A program made the position numbers and the translations under genes. A stretch of DNA of 64,000 nucleotides from Aquarana catesbeiana. Lineage: Eukaryota; Chordata; Amphibia; Anura; Ranidae. Position 1 is the stretch's first letter; each line of letters begins with the position of its first letter. This document shows, piece by piece, positions 20,413-32,146 of the stretch. The DNA lies in assembly GCF_042186555.1 (NCBI RefSeq), contig NC_133326.1:93965288-94029287 (forward strand), written 5' to 3'. The notes beneath the pieces were generated by a model. The model was given only the letters and a program-made list of their open reading frames with translations. It did no database searches and was not told the DNA's origin.

Positions 20413-21827
20413 AGTGATACTAACCTCTGGCTTACAACAAAAATATATTCAAGTATATATTCTTAACTCAGAGAAGTACCTTCTATTACTGTCAGCTTCC
20501 TCAAACTCAAACTCCAAACCTCCAAATTCCTTCTTGACTTAAAAGTAATGGTAGAACCATTCGACCATTTTAACATAAAACAACCATTCTGCCATAACAT
20601 ACTGAAACACAATAACTTATGAGGTAAGGTATGAGTATAGTAGAGTGGTTATGAGTTATGGTACAATGTTTATTTATTATGCTAGAATAGTTCTGCATAC
20701 AGACCTGTTTTACCCTTTTTTGTACATATGTGAACATAACAAGAAAGTACAGATTTGTTCTATTGATATTAAAACATACACATTTTACTGCAAAAATAAA
20801 AACTTGTTTTATTAAGTAAAGATTGTCAGAGGGAAGTAGTGAAAAGTAAATAAAAGTAGGATAAAAGTGGGCATTTTTTAAATTTTTAATATTGCCATAA
20901 AAGCTCTCTTACAGGTGACAGAAAGTAGTTGGCAAATTTCTCCCCAGTATTCCAAGCCTCATCTGTACTTGGTACAGAGGGTCAGGTCATGGACAAGGGA
21001 GTCACCAAAATTCTATCCCTCTGGTGCAAAAAATTGTGGAGGGTACAAGCATTTTTGACAGTAGTGTTGATATTTCTTGAATCTATTTGAATGGCATGAC
21101 TACACCATGCATTGTACAATAAATAAAGAGTGGATGCAGCTGAAAAAATCACTGGTGGAGCCTGGTATGTGTAAAGACAAGTACAATGAGATAAAAAGTA
21201 CATACTGACAGGAGAACAAAGAAACTCAATTAATAGTAAACCATTGCTTTATTAATAGCACAATATCTACTTACTGTACATGTAGGCTTAGCTGTATCCA
21301 TCTAGGGAGGGGGTCACAAGTAGTTGGTATCAATCTGTCAACACTACTCCTAGCCAGGGAGAGGGAAGGGAAGGGCAGGGTTGGGACTGCTAAGGGAGCA
21401 CACAGTCGAAATGAAACCACGCTGCAGCCAGCTCAACCATGAGAGCTGCAGGTCATGATCCATTCACAGGACACCACCCCCTTACTCACCACGGAAAATT
21501 CAGCCAGGCGGGGGGAGGGAGCTGGGAGTAAGTGGAGTGTAGATTGCAGCAGAGCTGGCTGTCCTTAGAAGAGATGAGCTCAGTTGCGAGTCCAGTTGTC
21601 TCGCCCAGAGGAGTCTGTGGAGCTGCAGGAAAACTACCTGAGAACCACTGAGCTGCCCTGCTCTGAAGACCAGTCACAGCCATGTGTGTCCCTTCTACTT
21701 GGGGTGCGGTGCCACCCCCCCTGAAAAATGCTGCCCAAGGCAAACGCCTTGTTTGCCTCGCTGTAGATATGCCCCTGCGATTGGGGAAGGTACTCATCAA
21801 TCTCCTTTTATAAACGACCTGAGCCAC
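20413..21827. other. Mostly featureless; a recognisable repeat end at about 21700-21780
   Basis: 20413-21230 is AT-rich with no gene. 21250-21700 is G/C-richer without a credible exon. 21707-21780 (ccccctgaaaaatgctgccc then gtagatatgcccctg) resembles the end of a dispersed frog repeat. I cannot name or delimit it. Confidence 0.35.
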
Positions 21828-21831
21828 TTAA

Positions 21832-22323
21832 AGTGGTTGTAAAGGCAGAAGGTTTTTTTTTATCTTAATGCATTCTATGCATTAGGCTAAAAATCCCTCT
21901 GTGTGCAACAGCCCCCCTCAGCCCCCCTAATTCTTACCTGAGCCCATCTAGATCCAGCGATGTTGCAGGAGAGACTCGGCTGCCCGGGACACTCCCTCCT
22001 CTTTAGCTAAGACAGCAGTGAAGTGCTATTGGCTCCCGCTGCTTTCAATCAAAGACAGTGAGCCAATGAGGAGAGAGAGGGCGGCTGGACCAGGGCACAG
22101 CTCCATGTCTGAATGGACCCAGGGAGCTGAAGCTCAGATTGGGTGCCCCCATAGCTAACTGCTTGCTTTGGGGGCACTCAACAGAAGGGAGGGGCCAGAA
22201 TCACCGATGAGGGACCTGAGAAGAGGAGGATCTGGGCAGCTCTGTGCAGAACCACTACACAGAGCAGGTAGGTATAGACATGTTTGTTATTTTTAACAAA
22301 AAAAACGAGACTTTGGTATCACT
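21832..22323. mobile_element. TTAA-flanked miniature element (AGTGGTTGTAAA family)
   Basis: TTAA at 21828-21831 and at 22324-22327 bracket the element. The ends are AGTGGTTGTAAAGGC and, on the other strand, AGTGATACCAAAGTCTCG, an imperfect inverted repeat. The interior has no open frame. The right TTAA is also the left border of the next element, so the two are joined end to end. Confidence 0.75.
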
Positions 22324-22327
22324 TTAA

Positions 22328-23165
22328 AAAAACACTTCAGCCCCAGAAGGATTTACCCCCTTCCTGACCAAGCCATTTTTTGTGATACAGCACTGTGTCG
22401 CTTTAACTGACAATTGCAGTTCGACGTTGTACCCAAACAAAATGTATGTCCTTTCCTTTTTTCCCACTGGTGGTATTTGATCACCTCTGCAGTTTTTACT
22501 TTTTGCGCTATAAACAAAAGAAGAGCGACAATTTTGAAAAATACACAATATTTTTAACTTTTTTTAAATATCCCAAATGAAAAAGAAAAATGTCTTCATA
22601 AGTTTAGGCTGATCTATATATTCTTCTACATATTTTAGGTTAAAAAAATCACAATAGGCGTATATTGATTGGTTTGCGCAAAAGTTATAGGGTCTACAAA
22701 ATAGGGGATAGATTTATGGCTTTTTTATTATTTTTTTTTTACTAGTAATGGTGGCGTTCTGCGATTTTTATCGGGACTGCGACTTTGCGGTGGACAGATC
22801 AGACACTTTTGACACATTTTTGGGACCATTGACATTTATACAGCGGTCAGTGCTATAAAAATGCACTGATTATTGTGTAAATGTCACTGGCAGGGAAGGG
22901 GTTAACTCTAGGGGGCGATCAAAGGGGTTAAATGTGTTCCCTCAGTGTGTGTTCTAACTGTGGGGGGATGGGACTGATTTGGGGAGGAGACATATTGTTG
23001 TTCCTATACACTAGGAACAACAGATCAGTCTCCTCACCCCTGACAGAGCATGGATTTGTGTGTTTACACACACAAATCCCCATTCTCGCTCTGTCAGGAG
23101 CAATCGCGGTGGCCCAGTGGACATCCAAAACCAACAGGAGACTTGCTGTTATTACGGGTAGAAAG
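22328..23165 (+). mobile_element. 'CACTTCAGCCCC' TTAA element, copy 1, right end lost
   Basis: It shares the full sequence of a roughly 800-950 bp family also at 34749-35546, 37930-38615, 54513-55376 and 59787-60737. Markers in order: CACTTCAGCCCC, TTGCGCTATAAACAAA, TTGATTGGTTTGCGCAAAAG, TTTTGGGACCATTG, TATAAAAATGCACTGATTA, GGCAGGGAAGGGGTTAA. It carries a hairpin TTTGTGTGTTTACACACACAAA near 23055. The terminal TTAA on the right is not found. Non-coding. Confidence 0.85.
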
Positions 23166-24590
23166 GCTAACTTAGTGTCCCAGCCATCATTATCATCAAA
23201 CCAGAGGAAATGTTGACATTCCCATTTTCTACTACAAACACTTTTACTCACGCTCTTTATGAGTTTAAGGGGTTTAGTTATGAAACATTCAATGCACGAA
23301 TGTTAGAAGCATTCATGCAAGCTGAATGAAATGTCACTGTATTTTTTTCTAAAAAATGAATGCCTGTATCACCAGCTCCATCTAGTGGAGTCTAATAGAG
23401 AAACTATAATGCATTTTGGCCACTATATGCTGACAATACAGGGTTTACTACGTGTGGCCCGGGTGAGAGCTGCCAGCTAATAATGGGGTAAGTGCTCTGG
23501 TGCCGCTGATGACCCAACCAATCCGGACCAGGGGTGTGGTGGCTGTGGGTGCATTGTTTGCCGCCCTCCCCTCAAAAAAAAAGTACCACCAGCCACCAAT
23601 GATGAAACCCTGGTCTAGACGATAGATTAAACATATTCTTTTCATGCTATTCTTTACTTTCTTATTTCAAATCCTCATGTCATAACTATATACCGTATAT
23701 TACAATGTATATCAGTATGTGACAAAATGATTTCTTTATATTTGTAATTGCGATCTTTGAAACAACTTTTAAGCAAAATTTATTAAAACGAAATTTGCTG
23801 CACATTCTCAGAATCATTTTGATCATACCTAATAGTAGATGGGCACCCCATTGATATTACTATATACTTAGGTGTTGTAGTCAGGTAGGAGGTTTTCATG
23901 TGAGCTAGAAATCTTCTTTCACTATATAATAATTTACATTGAATGTATACAATTCTGTTAACATATGTTATCAGGAAAAAAAAAATACATTTTCAAGCAG
24001 CGTAATCTGTTTGTAATTGTTTTAACCTTCACAGCCTTCATGTCTGAATTTATTGAAAGGACTAAAGCTGGTATAATTTATTCTGCTGGGCTCCCAGGCC
24101 GTTTTGTGTTGCCTTTGTAAAGCTGGCATAAATAGAAAATGTCAAGATGCTCGTTTAAAGATAGTGGTGATAAGCAGCTCTATCTAGCTGAATGCATTCT
24201 TTAGTAATAAATGGCAGGGCTGTTTAGAGGGAAACAACTATCTGTCTTGTATAGAAAGTAACCCAGAAAAACACTGTAATAGGACAAGCTAGGTACATTT
24301 TTAGCCAGAGAATATTGTGAATCACAATACACTTTTTTCCCATCTACCTCATAATGAGCTGTTGGTAAATGGCTCATCTAAAAGAGATGTTATAGAGGGA
24401 GAAAGTTATTAGCAAATACAATTGTAAACATTTAATGGTGCAGCATTCTTCCTTGTCACCTTTGTCATGGTGTGATGGAGTGCACTATGATATGCTCATT
24501 ACCAGACTGGATTCAAATTATCAAATTACACTGTGGTAACTGAGATAACTTACTGAAGCACAGCATATACAGTAGCAATCTATGGTAAAG
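23166..24590. other. No gene; repeat fragment and a complex-sequence stretch
   Basis: 23276-23365 resembles 25878-25968 (cgaatgttagaagcattcatg against tgaatgtcagaagcattta), a diverged dispersed repeat. 23960-24500 has balanced, non-repetitive composition and no open frame, and could be a conserved non-coding element. This is an impression, not a test. Confidence 0.35.
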
Positions 24591-24593
24591 TAA

Positions 24594-25734
24594 AGCCTCA
24601 TACACGCGATCAGATTGTTGGCCAACAAAACTGTGCTCTTTTGTCCGAAGAGCGTTGGCCCAAACTTGTCTTGCATACAAACTGCAAGGAATTGTCGGCC
24701 AACAAACATGAACGTACTGACGCACTATGTGGTTTTTCAGCTATTTAGCGCCACCCTTTGGGCTCCTTCTGCTAATTTTGTGTTAGTAGAAGTTTGGTGA
24801 AGTGTTGATTCGCACTTTTCATTTCACGCTTTTCATTTAGTTCATTTTATTTTGTGCTTTTCAGTTAGTTTCTGAACAGCAGTTCTTCAACCAGACAAGT
24901 TGCTGAATCGGAGGAGATAAAGTGTTATTTATTATTGGCCTTGGAGTTATTGCTTTGACATTATTTTTTTGGTTGGATAATGATTTGATTTGGTATATTT
25001 TCTATAGTTTTGGATGCATAGAATGCACTTTTTGGTTAAGTTCTATTGGCAGATAGCATGTCTACTTTTATTTGTTTTCTTTTTTAATGCACAATAAAAA
25101 AATTGTGGAGAATAATACTTGGCTATGTGTTTTACTTCAAATGACAGTTTGGGAGTAGGCAGTTACATTTAAAAAAATATAATGTAAAATTGACAAGGGA
25201 CACCAACATAATTGTATCTTTGATCTTAAAAACTACGGGATAATGGTGTTGTGGCAACTTGCCCCCCCAAAAAAAGCATAATAATATTATTCTTGAAATC
25301 ACTAGAAAAAAAAGCCTTCAAAATTTGTTTGCAATAACTCCATCAGTATCACCAGCAAAGCAGCTTTATTATTATCCCATTAAAGAAGGAGAGAATGTGC
25401 GCTTCATTTCGAGATTTCATAATTTGCCACGTCACAAATGTCAGTTCTCCATTATAAACGCTAGTTTACAAGACCGACCGCTTCTGGCACGGTCTTGCTT
25501 CTGAGCATGTGTGTTTGTAGCTTAGACTTTTGTCCGATGGACTTGTGTACACAGGCTCGGAAAATCCGACAAAAGACATTTGTCCATGGAAAATTTTAAA
25601 ACCTGCTATCCAACATTTGTCCACAGAAAATCCGACAACAATTGTCCGATGGAGCATACACATGGTCAGATTTTCCGCCAATAGCCTGTCATCACACATT
25701 TCCCGTTGGAAAATCCAATCACGTGTACGAGGCT
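24594..25734. mobile_element. Non-autonomous PIF/Harbinger element with TAA target duplication
   Basis: TAA at 24591-24593 and 25735-25737 bracket ends AGCCTCATACACGCGATCAG and, on the other strand, AGCCTCGTACACGTGATTGG, an inverted repeat of about 25 bp. Three-base TWA targets are diagnostic of PIF/Harbinger. The internal block near 24756-24800 (CCCTTTGGGCTCCTTCTGCT, AGTAGAAGTTTGGTG) matches the subterminal part of the two-gene Harbinger element at 17700-17600 on minus. It is therefore a deletion derivative of that family or a close relative. No transposase remains. Confidence 0.88.
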
Positions 25735-25977
25735 TAAGATGTGCTGACCTTAATATTAGCTTGCATCAACAGTCAGCAATGTTGTGGCCCAGGGAAACTG
25801 ACCAGCTCCAAATCTGTCTCTCTGAATAGATTTCCATTATCACTTTTCTTCTCAGCCTAGGAATGGGAAGAAAGATTTAGGAGTCTATTAATCAAACATT
25901 TGTTGCATGAATGTCAGAAGCATTTAGGGAAGCTGAACAAAATATCACCATACTTTTTCTAGGAGAGTGATTCCTGA

Positions 25978-26375
25978 TGGGTTTACTTCCCCTTTGTTTC
26001 CCTGCAAAGGTAAAGCATAATGGGCTACTATGCATCGCATAGTAGCCCATTTTGTGTCACTTACCTGACACAAGAGCCTGTGATGTCACCGCTGTCCCCT
26101 CTGCTACGGAGCATCCATCTTCTTTCCGGGTATCGTTGCTCCGGCGCTGTGATTGGCCGGAGCTGCTATGACATCACTTCCGCGCATGTGCACAGGAGCC
26201 GCCATTAATGGCATATCAGCGTTAGAAGCGGCATGCGCTGTAGACAGCGGTGCCTGTCTTTTTGCAAATATCTCTTAAACCGTGTAGGTTTAGGAGATAT
26301 TTCTTGGACCTACAGGTAAGCCTTAATCTAGGCTTACCTGTAGGTCAAAGTGGTCTGTAAGGGTTTACAACCACT
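25978..26375. mobile_element. Miniature element with two strong hairpins, right border TTAA
   Basis: The right end GGGTTTACAACCACT is followed by TTAA (26376-26379). The left end GATGGGTTTACTTCC has lost its TTAA. Hairpin 1 at about 26018-26052 pairs AATGGGCTACTATGC with GCATAGTAGCCCATT. Hairpin 2 at about 26308-26346 pairs ACCTACAGGTAAGCCT with AGGCTTACCTGTAGGT. Non-coding. Confidence 0.65.
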
Positions 26376-26379
26376 TTAA

Positions 26380-27602
26380 CGCATACTGTTAGACAGGTTT
26401 ATTTGGTTGTCTGCGCACTGGTCGGTAAGTAAGCTTGGTCTTTTTCCCTTGGATTTATCCTTGGCCTTGTTTTTTCCTTATGTCACCCCCCCAATGCTGC
26501 TTACTGCGATGGCCAGCTATAGATGGGGGCAGTGGTGCCTGTTTTTGTATTTTTGTTTCTCCAATGGTTGCTAGGGGTTACTTAAGCAATGACCAATTTT
26601 TGCCTCAGATAAGTTCCCAGTGACACTAATGATCTTTGTAGCGATCTGTAGGGGGGGGGGATTCTTCCCCAAGACCACAGATTTAAGGAGCACTCTTCCA
26701 CTGACCATCAATGTACCAATGTACCTGACCAATGTATCATGAGTTGTAGATATAGCCATTTTTAACAGGGGTTCCCTGAGACCAAAAGGTTATTTCAAGG
26801 GTTCCTCTTTGTTAAAAAGGTTGAGAAAGTCTGTTCTAGCTATTGTTCACTAAGGACCTACTAAGTCTACATGGCACTCTCACAAAATAGGCTCATGGAT
26901 ATGAGGCCCCAAGTAGGAGTGTCATAATAAATTATGGAATACATCCTCCAAAGTGTATATGACCTTTTAGAACCACATTCAGTTCCAAGGGAAACATATT
27001 TGTATACCCGGAGTGATGGTAACAAAACTCCACAGAAATATGCACCAATTGTGAGAGTGAAAATTTAGCAAAAAATCATAAATAGAAAAAAGTGAAATAG
27101 CAAAGACAAGAAAGGAAAGGAAAAGAATATATAGCAGATTCAAACAGTTCACTCTATTATGGGCCTTCTCTGAGGAAGCAATTTGCTTTGCTGACAAACA
27201 AATTTGTTCAAGTGACCTGATAAAAGACCATTTACCAGTCTATTTTTCCAACAGTAAGGAAGAGGACACCCCTGGAAGACCAGTATATTTCACCGCTGCA
27301 GGCCTAATGCTGACCGGTCTTGTTGCATGCACTTTTTGTCACGCCAGTGGAACCAATAGAAAGTGTCCACTACATCAGGGTGCAAAGTGGACACCCAGCG
27401 TGGAAGACCTTCAAACTCTGAAGTCCAGAAAATAAAGAAATGAGACTCAAGATATCACATGAGTATAGATTCGGGTAGGTATTCAAGTCATTTACATTCG
27501 ATTTTTGTAATTACCTGTGCGATTAGCAGGGGGGGGTATTGTTTAGTGGGGGGACCCTGGCTGGCCTTTAAGCATGTGGATTTTTTGCCTTTTATATACC
27601 AT
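26380..27602. other. No gene; repeat fragments
   Basis: 26765-26835 (caggggttccctgagacc to aaaaaggttgagaaagtctg) looks like a fragment of a dispersed frog repeat. 26980-27350 is a second repeat-like block with CTGAGGAAGCAATTTGCTTTG at 27170-27190. 27351-27602 shows nothing further. Confidence 0.4.
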
Positions 27603-27777
27603 GGGATATATTTGCTAAATCTAGAGAGTGGAAAGTCTGGTGCAGCTGTGCATGGTAGCCAATCAGCTTCTAACTTCAGCTTGTTCAATTAAGCTTTGAC
27701 AAAAAAACTTATAGCTAATTGGTTTCTATGCAGAGCTGCAGCAGATTTTGCACTCTTCAGTTTTAGTAAATCAACCC
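27603..27777. mobile_element. Miniature inverted-repeat element, 'GATTTACTAAA' family, right end used as hAT target
   Basis: Left GGGATATATTTGCTAAATC and right TTTTAGTAAATCAACCC are diverged inverted ends. The interior pairs GGTGCAGCTGTGCATGG with TATGCAGAGCTGCAGCAG. Its last eight bases, ATCAACCC, are the left target copy of the hAT element that follows. Confidence 0.75.
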
Positions 27778-28647
27778 TAGACATGTGCGGTTCGTTTTGT
27801 TCCAAATGAATATACAGATTAATTTTTCATTATTTGGATATATCCGACTACCCGAATTACAATATAAACACATTTTACCGAATGCTCCGAATAACGTAAT
27901 GAAATTAGTCTGAATTTCTGAAATTCGGACTGAAATTCGAATTGAATTGAACTCCAGTCGAATTCTCACTACACATATTGCTGAAATCAAAGACTATGGG
28001 GTTTATTTATGAAAGGCAAATCCACTTTGCACTGCTAGAGCACTTGAAAATGCACTGAAAGTGCACTTGGAAGTGCAGTCACTCTAAATCTAAGGGATAG
28101 ACCTGAAACGAGTGGAAGCTCTGCTGATTTTATCATCCAATCATGTGCAAGCTAAAATGCTGTTTTTTATTTTCCTTGCATGTCCCCCTTGGATCTACAG
28201 CGACTTTACATCAAAGGGCACTTTCAGTGCACTTTCAAGTGCACTCGCAGTGCAAAGTGGATTTTCCTTTAGTAAATAACCCCCTGTGTGTGTTATTAGA
28301 GTACCATTTCGAAATAATGCTGTTTTTGTTAAGCCAAAGGTGATTTAAAGAGTCATTGTAATCATTTGATGAATATTTTTCTTTTGTTTGTTCACTTTGC
28401 TGCATTCGAATAGAAAACAATATAACATTTTTGATTTCACTGATTCGAAAATTTATCGATTTGATCGCTTCGAAGCGAAAAAAAAGGTAAATTCTTAGAA
28501 AATTCGAAAATTCAGAATACGAATTCTGAATACGAATTACGAAAACGAATTGAACAAATCAACCAAACTTAACCAAAACGAAATAACTAGATTAACAAAC
28601 CAAAATGAAACAAAACAAAACTATTTTTTTCGTCATGCACATGTCTA
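27778..28647. mobile_element. Non-autonomous hAT element (TAGACATGTGC ends) with a nested miniature element
   Basis: The ends TAGACATGTGC and GCACATGTCTA are inverted. The flanks ATCAACCC (27770-27777) and ATCAACCT (28648-28655) form an 8-bp target duplication with one mismatch, typical of hAT. The body is rich in GAATTCG/CGAATTC-like motifs. A complete 'GATTTACTAAA' family copy sits inside at 27998-28284. A sister hAT copy lies at 61591-62346. Confidence 0.85.
27998..28284. mobile_element. Nested 'GATTTACTAAA' family element
   Basis: Left GGGGTTTATTTATGAAAGGC and right CCTTTAGTAAATAACCCC are inverted. The interior pairs CCACTTTGCACTGC with GCAGTGCAAAGTGG, and CACTGAAAGTGCACTT with a matching block near 28220. 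Because it lies inside the hAT element, it inserted later, or it was carried with it. Confidence 0.85.
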
Positions 28648-28655
28648 ATCAACCT

Positions 28656-29653
28656 CCATGAAACAGGTAATAGACCCTAATGGATTATTTTTCAAAAATG
28701 TACATTAGGACAAGCACTTCTAAAGAGTATAGGAAACAGATTACAACTCAAACTTTTCCTTACAAAAATATCTGTTAAATTGGCCTATAATAATGACAAA
28801 TATAAGATTATGCACAAGTATGCTAACCTCACCATTACTCTGAGAATTACATGGAAACTGGTGTGATATTTCGGGAGCATGATTGTATTTCCTGAACAAC
28901 TATTTCTGACTTGAAACACCTTTTGCACTAGCTGACATTAATTAGATCAGGAAGTTCAGGTTATTAATACTGCATATGATTGGTTTTGGCATTTGCTGTT
29001 TAATTGGCGTGTTCACCTAACAAAAATGGGGCTTTTAATGAATCACGTGTACAGTTAAACTTTTACCAATATTAATTAAGCTAAAAAGGTTATGTAGCTA
29101 TAAAAGTTAAATACGCTTGTTTATTAAAAAGCGATCATGGAAAATTATGATGCTAAAACTTAACATCTGCAAAATTGTCAGATAATTAAATTCGACAACC
29201 AAGTAATAAAAGGTTGATATGCAGTCTCTTGTGTGTCGTTTCATTAGATGAAGGTCTGCATTCCACAATTACCCTTTTTCATACAAGATGTTCAGCTTGG
29301 CAAATTCAGCCCTCCCCACATATGTATGAAGTGATTGTGAGCACTTTAAAAGGTAGCAGAAACCACAGACCTCATTGTTAGTATTTCAGATTAGCACATT
29401 CGTTCAGAGCAGCAATCACTCAGACATGTGGCTCTTATCATCCCTTGGTGATACTTGTGTAGCAGTTCAACAGGTGCTTATATGTCCTGAGAAAATAAAG
29501 TTTTACTGGCGTTATATACATGTTTTCAAAGCATAAGAAATCTGCAGATTGTCTAAATAAGAAGCTTATCCTGTTTGTTTGATTTCCCGTGGGCGTCCAA
29601 TCAATGTTCAGTCAACAACCACACAGCAGTCCTTTAGTGAAAGAATAGAATAG
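28656..29653. other. No gene; candidate conserved non-coding DNA at 28730-29270
   Basis: The stretch is repeat-poor and AT-rich, with many homeodomain-type cores (ATTAATTA near 29088, ATTAATTAGA near 28937) and no open frame. It looks like gene-desert regulatory DNA, but composition alone cannot prove it. Confidence 0.3.
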
Positions 29654-29657
29654 TTAA

Positions 29658-30174
29658 AAAATATGTCAACCCAGAATTTCATATTCCTGATATGTACCTG
29701 CTGTACAATGTACTTGTATGAAAATGTAAACTGTTCTCTTTGTATTGCTTCCTTTGTGAGAAATGCCTGGTCTTCCTGCCAGTCATCCTGATTTCCTAAT
29801 AAAAACTGAAACAATAGGTAGGAGAGCACAGAATGATCAATTTCCTAGCTGTGCTGAGAACCTGCCCTCCTCCAATGATCAGACTTGTGTTAATACACAC
29901 CCCCTGCACAGCCATTCAATGGGAAGACCAGTGTGTTGCTGCTTCTCCTCCCCCAGCTCTTTAAGATCCTTAGGCAGCTGAGAACAGAAGGTATGTGATC
30001 ACTTATAAAAAAGGGGGGGGATATATTTATAATGTTTTTTATAAGTATGCACAAATGTTTTGCCTTTCATTCGTATTTGAAACTGAATGGGTTTATGCAT
30101 TTTGCATTATGACATTCATTTTCAGAGAGAATTTTTTTTGTTTTGTTCGCGGTTCACTACCCCTTTAACATTTT
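29658..30174. mobile_element. TTAA-flanked miniature element (GTCAACC family)
   Basis: TTAA at 29654-29657 and 30175-30178. The ends AAAATATGTCAACCC and, on the other strand, AGGGGTAGTGAACCGCG are imperfectly inverted. No coding capacity. Confidence 0.68.
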
Positions 30175-30178
30175 TTTT

Positions 30179-30634
30179 TTTTAAGTTGAATTAGTTATTT
30201 TCTTTTTTTGTATCCCCTAAACTCTCTTTTGTATTACCCATAAAACTTTTATTAGAACTGTCAAGTTCAGAACTGTCGTTGGTTGCACTGTATCTGTAAG
30301 AGACTAGGAATAAAGAATACAACTTTAAATTATTTGCATTGCATTCTAAAAGTTGGTAATAACATCCAAGAAAACCCAGGAGACAAAATGACTTGTCACC
30401 ATGGAACTGACTCTTCAAATGTGTTCCTATTCTAAACTAACATGTGATTCTATACTAATCAAGCTATTTTGTAAGCAAAGCTATATGGGAGATTCTTCCA
30501 GTCCTTCAAAAATGTATGTTACATGTCTGTACCAAGCACTATCAGACCAATTTCAGACCTCTCATGGTTACATGATGAATATTTTATCAAGATGGGAGAC
30601 CAATTTCTGTAAGAGACAAAACTTTATATTCTAT
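30179..30634. other. No feature seen
   Basis: T-rich start followed by single-copy-looking AT-rich DNA. No exon or repeat end recognised. Confidence 0.45.
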
Positions 30635-32146
30635 AGCGGGGGTAGGCAACATTCGAGAGATGGAGATCTACTCGAACAACACTAATGAAGTCAAAGATCA
30701 CTGCCCCCCACCCCCAAAAAAAGTCAGAACTAAAATAAAATAAGTATTAAAAGAGAGTGCCGGCTTCAGGTTTGTGTTATGCAGAGAATGCAGGATTCAC
30801 CAGTGCATTATGCTTAGAATGCAGTGATCATGAGTGCGTTGTACTCAGAATGCAGGGTTAAGGAGTGTATTATGCTTAGAATGCAGGCTTAAGAAGTTTG
30901 TTGTGCTCAGAATTCAGGGTTCAGGAGTGTGTTACGCTCAGAATGCAGGATTCAGGAGTGTGTTATGCTCAGAATGCAGGGTTAAGGAATGTGTTACACT
31001 CAGAATGCAGGGATAAGGAGTGTATTGCACTCACAATGCAGGGTTAAGGAGTTGTTGTGCTCAAAATGCAGGGTTAAGGAGTTCGTTACGCACATAATGC
31101 AGGGATCAGGAGTGCATTTTACGCTCAGCATGCAGGGATCAGGAGTGAGTTTTACACTCAGAATGCAGGGATCAGGAGTACGTTTTATGCTCAGAATGCA
31201 GGGATCAGGAGTACATTGCGCTCAGAATGCAGGGTTAAGAGGTGCGTCTTACGCTCAGAATGCAGGGATCAGGAGTGTGTTTTACGCTCAGAATGCAGGG
31301 ATCAGGAGTGCGTTTTACGCTCAGAATGCAGGGATCAGGAGTGTGTTTTACACTCAGAATGCAGGGATTAGGAGTGTGTTTTACGCTCAGAATGCAGGGA
31401 TCAGGAGTATGTTGCGCTCAGAATGCAGGGTTGAGGAGTGCTTTTACGCTCAGAATTCAGGGATCAGGAGGGCGTTGCGCTCAGAATTCAGGGTTGAGGA
31501 GTATATTAGGCTAAGAATGCATAGTTCAGGGGGGTTGGGGGTGATGTGAAGGTTGGTAGAGGACACTGCTATGGGGGGGACCCTGCCCATAACAGTGACC
31601 TCTGCCCCCTTCACATCACCCCCCCGACACACACATACAGTGGTGTCCTCTGCCCCCTCCCCCCCTTTCCCCTATAGCAGTAAGCACTGGCCCTCTTCCC
31701 TTTCATAGCAGTGTCTTACCTTTATCCACAGCGGAGACCGGGAAGCAGCACAGTTATGGATAGAAGGCGGGAGCTGGCATATTAGCAAGCTGGTGATTGG
31801 TTGCTTAGAACCACCCTGTGTCCTAGCAACCAATCACCAGTGGCTTCTCCCTCACCCTCAGTCCTGAGCTGTGCATCCTCCTGGTCTTCGCTGTTCACTG
31901 ATAACCGCTGGGGGTGGGAGGGAGAGAGAGAGGGACCGGGACATAGAAAGCACGGTGGAGCTGCGGAGGAGGTGGGAGGGAGAGAGAGACCTGGACGGCA
32001 TGACAGAGCTGGCTGGGAGGAAAGGCAAGGACCAGCACTTAGAAGGTGGGGGTAGACAGTACAGGAACCAGTTCATGATCCACCTGTCACCAGCAGGCGG
32101 TCAACAGGTGGACCGCGATCAACGGGTTGCTGACCCCTACTCTAAA
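30635..32146. mobile_element. hAT-like non-autonomous element carrying a minisatellite
   Basis: The left end GCGGGGGTAGGCAAC and the right end read on the other strand, GTAGGGGTCAGCAAC, are inverted and match the GGGGTNNGCAAC ends of many vertebrate hAT elements. The subterminal parts also match: GAGATGGAGATCTACTCGAA at left against the GATCGCGGTCCACCTG type at right. A 33-bp minisatellite fills 30790-31520. The rest includes a C-rich block (31570-31700) and a G/A-rich block (31915-31990). No clean 8-bp target copy was found. Confidence 0.65.
30790..31520. repeat. Minisatellite, 33-bp unit (CTCAGAATGCAGGG)
   Basis: About 21 units containing CTCAGAATGCAGGGATCAGG. The regular part (31080-31460) has a 33-bp period, and the left part has slightly shorter units. 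Since 33 is divisible by 3, two plus frames stay open over long distances and give repetitive peptides (QNAGIRSV-type). I regard these as artefacts. Confidence 0.95.

Noticed and set aside
24513..25829. Small open frames in the Harbinger-type element (up to 99 codons)
   Set aside because: They run through terminal repeats and non-coding filler; none matches nuclease or Myb-like motifs.
30989..31549. 186-codon plus-strand open frame with repeated QNAGIRS peptides
   Set aside because: It is the translation of a 33-bp minisatellite; the period is divisible by three, so frames stay open without selection. A second frame over the same DNA is equally open.
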